Positions 24,617 to 29,667 of a DNA stretch of 29,667 nucleotides are shown here, piece by piece. A model generated the notes under the pieces. That model had not been told where the DNA came from. It did not search any database and was given only the letters and a program-made list of their open reading frames with translations. Source of the stretch: Deltaproteobacteria bacterium (lineage in GTDB: Bacteria > Desulfobacterota > Syntrophia > Syntrophales > Smithellaceae); NCBI GenBank assembly GCA_019136325.1, contig JAGVUJ010000058.1:1-29667 (forward strand), in the 5' to 3' direction. Numbering within the stretch: the stretch's first letter is position 1; each line of letters opens with the position of its first letter. Made by a program: the position numbers and the translations under genes.

Positions 24617-27262
24617 TTACATCGGCATTCCGATGGTAAATTCCCAGCGCCCGCTGGTGTCATCGTTTAATCCTCCGCGATCGAGCACGTGACCATACTC
24701 GAGTCGCAACGGACCGATCGGCGAATACCAGCGAATGCCGGCTCCGACCGATTGCCGTAAATCACTCAGATCGTATTTGTTATCCCAGGAGTTTCCCGCA
24801 TCATAAAAGGCAACGAGCTTCATTCCGGAATCCTTGATGAAGGGCAGCACCAGCTCGACATTGAAGACCAGCATGTTCGTGCCGCCGATGACATCGGACG
24901 TTCCGCCATTCGTCGGGCCGACGTAACGGAACCCGCGCAGAGAATTGATTCCTCCCAGAACATATCGGTTGGAAACGGGAATTTCAATCCCCTCATGATC
25001 CTGGATATAGCCGATCCTTCCTTTGGCGGCGAAAACGACATCCAGCGGCAGGGGGAAATACGAGAATAACGTTGCTCCGTACTGGGTGTAGTTGGCGTCT
25101 CCCTGTAATGGACCGCCCGCATGGGTTGCGGCAATGCTGGCTTTAGTGCCCTTCGAAGGGAAAATGTAATCGTTGGTGGTGTCGCGGATAAAGGATAAAG
25201 TGACGGCGCTGGAGGATGTCTCGCCTTCCTGGGCCTTCACATAGGCCGTTGCAAGCGACGAAACCTCCCGGATGTCGTCAATATAGTACTTGTATCCCAA
25301 ATAGCCCACAATTTTTTCTATCAGCGGATATCCCAGCGTCAGCCCAGCTCCCTGAGAATCCAGCGTGTAATAATCGTATTCCTTTTCATATTTCCAGATA
25401 TCGGCCTTGCACCAGAGCGGCAGGCCGAAAAGCCACGGTTCCGTGAACGATAAATCGTAATTATTGGTTTCGGACCCGAGCGAGGCCTTCAAGCTCAGAA
25501 TCTGCCCGTACCCAAGGAAATTTTGCTGCGTGATCTGAGCCATCATCACAAGTTTGTCGGACGCGCTGTACCCGGCTCCCACCATAAACATGCCCGTGCT
25601 TTTTTCCTTGACCCGGACATTAATATCCATTTTATTTTTATCCGCTCCCTTTTCCGTCTGGAAATCCACCTCTTCGAAATATCTCAACCGGTTCAGGTTG
25701 GCGTAACTGCTTCGCAGCTTGCTGCTGGAATAGAGGTCGCCTTCGACCACATCCAGCTGACGGCGGATGACTTTATCCCGGGTAATGCTGTTGCCGGAAA
25801 TATTGATGCTGCTGATATAAACCGGTTCGCCCTTCGTGATTTGGAAATCAAGATCGACCAGTTGCTCGTTTTCCCTGGTATTGACTTTGGGATTGACATC
25901 GGCATTGGCGTAGCCTTCATCGTTACAGGCCTGAACCAGGAGATCCAGATCCCGGATAATCGCTTCACGGTTGTAATTATCGCCTTTCTTGACCTTAAGC
26001 GATTGCAGCAGTTCTTCCCGTGATTTCTCCAGAGTATCGCCGGAGATTTCCACTTTATCCACTTTGAATCGCTTGCCTTCCTGAATTTTAATTTTTACCA
26101 GGATGCCTTTTTGATCGGTTATGATTTCCGGTTCGCCGATTTGAGAATGGATAAAGCCGTTATTGAAATAATGGGCATTGATCCTGCCGACATCCTGTTT
26201 GAGCTGATCCCGTTTGAGCAGACCGGAATCGGTCACGAAAGAAAAAATGCCTTTTTCGGACGTGCTCATCATTTTTTTTAATTCTTTTGCGCTGAAGGCT
26301 TCATTGCCTTCGAAAACAATAGACTTGATATAGAGTCTGTCATTTTCTTTAATGTCGAGAACAACGCGAAAATCCTTTTCGCCGTCCTGTTCCACCCTGT
26401 CTTTTATTTCCGCATTGTAATAACCTTTGCTGTCATACAGCGCTTTGATCTTTTCAATATCCTCTTTGATCTGCTCCTGATTCAGATTTTGTCTTGTTTT
26501 GATGGTTAAAACCGCCTGAATATCATCTTTACCGACCGCCTTGTTCCCGATAATGCTGATCTCGGAAACCAGACCCTTTTCCTGCACGAAGAACGTAATA
26601 ATCTTGCCTTCGGCCGTGGCGGATGTTTCTGCGGTGACGTTGATAAAATAACCCATCTTGAATATTGTTTTAATGTCGGCTGCGATATCGGCTTCGGAAA
26701 AAATACCGTCTTTTCTGCTTTTGATTTTTGCCGTAATAGCCGAGGAATTGATTTTGCGATTGCCCTGGATTTCAATTCTGGCTATTTTCTGAACCAGGCC
26801 GATTCGATCAAGGACTTCCACTTTTATTTGTTCGGTCAGCGAATTGATATTGGCCACCCCTCTGCCGTGAGCGGTTACCGGCGACAACGCGCTGCCCTTA
26901 TGCACATCCGTTATTTTGGCGTCAATGTTCATGGATTTGCCGAACTGAGTCAGCGTGCCCGTAATGACAAAATCAGCCCCCTTGGACTTGCCGTAATCGA
27001 TGGCTTTATTCTCTTCAATCTTCTCCTGGCTTTTGAGGAACTCATCGGCGGGAATCACTTGAATGGATTTTTCTTTTTGCAGCTCGTCCGAAAGATTTTT
27101 ATACAAAGATTCGCGCAGAGCCGTTTTATCCTGATTGCTGAAGATTTCGAAAGGCATCACAACAATCTTTTTTAACTCTTCCGCCTGTACCTGGGGAACA
27201 AAAAGGATCATTAAAAATAAAATAATGAAAGATAACGTGCGTGTTTTTTCATTGATATTCAT
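24617..27262 (-). CDS. bamA: Outer membrane assembly factor BamA with an extra N-terminal TolB_N-like domain
   Basis: BamA inserts beta-barrel proteins into the outer membrane. The 881-residue product is longer than the usual 760-810. It has a signal peptide (1-27, ending VQA), an extra periplasmic domain (about 31-154, with KKIVVMPFEI and GADFVITGTLTQFG) resembling TolB N-terminal/CsgG-like domains, five POTRA domains (about 158-560), and a 16-strand-type barrel with the loop-6 motif SLRGFRYVGP. The chain ends in GMPM and lacks the usual final aromatic residue. The start at 27262 is chosen because GGAG lies six bases upstream; ATG at 27274 has no binding site. It overlaps lolD by 14 nt. Confidence 0.96.
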   Translation of the reverse strand: MNINEKTRTLSFIILFLMILFVPQVQAEELKKIVVMPFEIFSNQDKTALRESLYKNLSDELQKEKSIQVIPADEFLKSQEKIEENKAIDYGKSKGADFVITGTLTQFGKSMNIDAKITDVHKGSALSPVTAHGRGVANINSLTEQIKVEVLDRIGLVQKIARIEIQGNRKINSSAITAKIKSRKDGIFSEADIAADIKTIFKMGYFINVTAETSATAEGKIITFFVQEKGLVSEISIIGNKAVGKDDIQAVLTIKTRQNLNQEQIKEDIEKIKALYDSKGYYNAEIKDRVEQDGEKDFRVVLDIKENDRLYIKSIVFEGNEAFSAKELKKMMSTSEKGIFSFVTDSGLLKRDQLKQDVGRINAHYFNNGFIHSQIGEPEIITDQKGILVKIKIQEGKRFKVDKVEISGDTLEKSREELLQSLKVKKGDNYNREAIIRDLDLLVQACNDEGYANADVNPKVNTRENEQLVDLDFQITKGEPVYISSINISGNSITRDKVIRRQLDVVEGDLYSSSKLRSSYANLNRLRYFEEVDFQTEKGADKNKMDINVRVKEKSTGMFMVGAGYSASDKLVMMAQITQQNFLGYGQILSLKASLGSETNNYDLSFTEPWLFGLPLWCKADIWKYEKEYDYYTLDSQGAGLTLGYPLIEKIVGYLGYKYYIDDIREVSSLATAYVKAQEGETSSSAVTLSFIRDTTNDYIFPSKGTKASIAATHAGGPLQGDANYTQYGATLFSYFPLPLDVVFAAKGRIGYIQDHEGIEIPVSNRYVLGGINSLRGFRYVGPTNGGTSDVIGGTNMLVFNVELVLPFIKDSGMKLVAFYDAGNSWDNKYDLSDLRQSVGAGIRWYSPIGPLRLEYGHVLDRGGLNDDTSGRWEFTIGMPM

Positions 27263-27920
27263 AAATTTCTCCATCGCGCAGAAGAATCCTTTCAGACATT
27301 CTTTCCGCCAGTAATTTGTTGTGTGTTACTGTAACAAGCGTTATTTTTTTTGTCACATTCAGGTTGACCAGAATGTCTTCTATCTTTTTTCCCGTTTCCG
27401 TGTCAAGATTTCCGGTGGGTTCGTCAACGAGCAGGATTTCCGGCTCCATAATCAGGGCGCGGGCAATGGCCACCCTCTGTTGTTCGCCCCCCGAAAGCTC
27501 TCCCGGTTTGTGAGTGATTCTGTTCTCTAATCCAACTTCTTGAAGCAATTTGCAAGCTTTTTCTCCGGCCTGTTTTTTGTTTATTCCACCGATCAGGGCC
27601 GGCATCATCGTGTTTTCCAGCGCGTTGAATTCCGGAAGAAGATTGTTGAACTGAAAAACGAATCCGATGTGCGCATTACGGAATGAAGATCGTTTTCCCT
27701 CCTCCCAGGCAAAGACATTCCTGTCGTCGATGAGCAGCGACCCGTTTGTGGGATGATCGAGCATGCCCATGATATGGATGAGGGTGCTTTTTCCGGCGCC
27801 CGAGGCGCCCAGAACGGCAAGAGACCGTCCTTTCTCTATCTTCAGGTTCAGTCCTCGCAAAACCTCAATTTTGTTGCCTGCTTTGAAAAAGGTTTTCGAT
27901 AAATTTTCCAGCACAATCAT
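27249..27920 (-). CDS. lolD: Lipoprotein-releasing system ATP-binding protein
   Basis: LolD powers release of lipoproteins from the inner membrane to LolA. The protein (223 residues from 27920) has Walker [10 protein letters not shown] (38-46), Q-loop [17 protein letters not shown], signature [15 protein letters not shown], Walker [13 protein letters not shown] and the H-loop VTHN. The frame is open to ATG 27944, which overlaps the lolC stop, but 27920 ([11 protein letters not shown]) has GAAGG nine bases upstream and gives the normal LolD N-terminus. FtsE- and MacB-type ATPases are similar; the LolC-type partner directly upstream decides the call. Confidence 0.95.
   Translation of the reverse strand: MIVLENLSKTFFKAGNKIEVLRGLNLKIEKGRSLAVLGASGAGKSTLIHIMGMLDHPTNGSLLIDDRNVFAWEEGKRSSFRNAHIGFVFQFNNLLPEFNALENTMMPALIGGINKKQAGEKACKLLQEVGLENRITHKPGELSGGEQQRVAIARALIMEPEILLVDEPTGNLDTETGKKIEDILVNLNVTKKITLVTVTHNKLLAERMSERILLRDGEIYEYQ
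27269..27272 (-). promoter_or_regulatory. Ribosome binding site setting the bamA start
   Basis: GGAG lies six bases before ATG at 27262, inside the 3' end of lolD. It favours this ATG over the one at 27274, which sits immediately beside it without a binding site. Confidence 0.65.
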
Positions 27921-27936
27921 ACGTATCAGCCTTCGT

Positions 27937-29220
27937 TCACTCATATCGTAAAGCTTCCGCCGGATCGGTTTTGGAAGCTTTAAACGAGGGGTAAATTGTC
28001 GATAAGAAGCAGATCAGCAAGGTGCCGGCCACGATGATGGCGACGTCGCTGTAGTTCACTTTCGAGGGCAGTTCGCTGAGGTAATAAACATCTCCCGGCA
28101 AGAATTTGAAATTGAAAACTTTTTCCACAAATAATGAAACGTTCTGAAGATTCAAGGCGACGGCCAATCCGGCCACACATCCCAGAAAAGTGCCGATCAC
28201 ACCGATAATCAATCCTTGATAAATGAATATTTTCATGATGCTCCGCGAGGTTGCGCCCATTGATTTCAGTATCGCGATATCCTTATTTTTTTCCATGACA
28301 ATCATGATCAGGGCGCTGATGATATTAAACGCGGCCACCAGGACAATCAGGCTCAAAATGATAAACATCACTCGTTTTTCCAGCTTCAGGGCGGAAAAAA
28401 GATTCTTGTTCATCTGCATCCAGTTTTGCGTCCAGAAGGGGAAGCCCAGTTTGCTTTGAATTTCCCGGGCAATGACATCCGCTTTGTAAATGTCATTCAC
28501 TTTAATATCAATTCCCGTCACCGTATCCCCCATCTGCAAAAATTTCTGGCAGCTCGGCAAGGACAGATACGCCAGGGTTGAATCGTATTCGTAAAATCCG
28601 GATTCAAAGATTCCCACCACGACAAATTTCCCCATGCGGGGCATCATTCCCGCCGGCGTGGCAATGCTGACCGGGGAAATGATCGTTATGGTGTCGTAGA
28701 GAAAAATTCCCATGTTCCGGGCCATTTCCTTCCCGATGACGATACCCTCCGGCTGGACGCCGTTGTCTGAATAACCGGCGGCAATGTCCGGAGGAATTTT
28801 GTTGAGATAATCAAGATTTCCTTCTTTGATTTTTCCCAGATTGATGACGTGAAAGGCGCTTGCGGTGTCCAGCGCGCGAATGACGACGCCGGTGACGCCG
28901 TTGTCGTTGCGGATCATCGCCTGGCTGTAAATAAACGGTGTTGTGGCGACAACGCCTTCGATGCCGGCAATTTTTTCACGGACGTCGCGGTAGTTTTTCA
29001 TGGGGCCGCTCATATCGGTGGTTAACTCAATGTGAGATTTAATGCCCAGGATCTTTGTGCGCAGATCCTCCTCAAACCCGTTCATCACCGCCAGAACAAT
29101 GATCAGGGCGGCGACGCCGAGAAAAATCCCCAGGATGGAGATGGACGTGATGACGGAAACAAAGATCTGCTTGCGTTTGGCCTTTAAATAACGCCTGCTG
29201 ATGAAAAGTTCGTAGGGCAT
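27937..29220 (-). CDS. lolC: Lipoprotein-releasing system permease, LolC/LolE family
   Basis: The 427-residue inner-membrane protein has the LolC/E layout: one membrane segment near the N-terminus (about 20-46), a large periplasmic MacB-like domain (about 50-275), then three segments (about 283-309, 333-357, 393-412), and the end TDPAEALRYE. The N-terminal SRRYLKAKRKQIF and the LKSMGATSRSIMKIF cytoplasmic loop are typical. Only one permease gene is next to lolD, so it may form a homodimer (LolF-like use of one permease is known elsewhere) or the second is encoded away from here. It follows lysS by 62 nt. Confidence 0.93.
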   Translation of the reverse strand: MPYELFISRRYLKAKRKQIFVSVITSISILGIFLGVAALIIVLAVMNGFEEDLRTKILGIKSHIELTTDMSGPMKNYRDVREKIAGIEGVVATTPFIYSQAMIRNDNGVTGVVIRALDTASAFHVINLGKIKEGNLDYLNKIPPDIAAGYSDNGVQPEGIVIGKEMARNMGIFLYDTITIISPVSIATPAGMMPRMGKFVVVGIFESGFYEYDSTLAYLSLPSCQKFLQMGDTVTGIDIKVNDIYKADVIAREIQSKLGFPFWTQNWMQMNKNLFSALKLEKRVMFIILSLIVLVAAFNIISALIMIVMEKNKDIAILKSMGATSRSIMKIFIYQGLIIGVIGTFLGCVAGLAVALNLQNVSLFVEKVFNFKFLPGDVYYLSELPSKVNYSDVAIIVAGTLLICFLSTIYPSFKASKTDPAEALRYE

Positions 29221-29282
29221 CGGTATTGTTATATCCTTTTTCCGGGATAAGTCCGGTTCGGCTACGCCGTCAATAATCCGTT

Positions 29283-29667
<385 letters not shown>

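Overview
The window reads as a chromosomal segment from an anaerobic Gram-negative bacterium of the deltaproteobacterial type (Desulfobacterota; a Syntrophus- or Smithella-like member would fit, but the sequence alone does not prove it). The evidence is heme made from siroheme (AhbD plus an AhbA/AhbB-type decarboxylase subunit next to HemB), a menaquinone-type UbiE/MenG, a complete outer-membrane assembly and lipid A block, heptose core genes, and a palindromic 113-bp repeat ending in AGGCTGTT of a kind I recall from this group. Base composition looks even, close to 50% GC. No phage, transposase, tRNA, rRNA or CRISPR was seen.

Layout. (1) 1-5113, + strand: hemB (5' end off the window), ahbD, a 113-bp inverted-repeat element that supplies the ahbD stop codon, a siroheme decarboxylase subunit, and polA, whose 3'-5' exonuclease residues are lost. 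(2) 5138-9313, - strand: a tight prmC-murA-hisD-ubiE operon, converging on polA. (3) 9314-10017: an inserted + strand gene for a small protein with a HEPN-like RNxxxH motif, splitting the usual prfA-prmC pair; its predicted promoter overlaps the prmC promoter on the other strand. (4) 10018-13230, - strand: rho, rpmE and prfA, with a near-consensus promoter and a leader of about 210 nt before rho. (5) 13283-29667, - strand: a 16-kb run of envelope genes in the order lysS (partial), lolC, lolD, bamA, skp, lpxD, lpxA, gnnA, gnnB, lpxB, msbA, lpxK, waaF, gmhB, waaC, and a 56-residue Trm112/YcaR-like gene.

How it works together. The large - strand cluster covers lipoprotein release (LolCD), outer-membrane protein folding and insertion (Skp, BamA), lipid A synthesis (LpxD, LpxA, LpxB, LpxK), lipid A flipping (MsbA) and inner-core heptose addition (GmhB, WaaC, WaaF). 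The oxidoreductase and aminotransferase between lpxA and lpxB match GnnA/GnnB, which make UDP-GlcNAc3N, so this organism probably builds lipid A with amide-linked acyl chains at position 3. lpxC, lpxH/lpxI, fabZ and waaA are not in the window. The prfA, prmC, rho, rpmE and Trm112-like genes form a translation and termination group between the envelope and metabolic blocks.

Most worth a second look: the lone HEPN-like gene with overlapping divergent promoters, the GnnAB lipid A branch, the palindromic element at the end of ahbD, the TolB_N-like domain at the start of BamA, and the rho leader with a 16-codon ORF overlapping the rho start.
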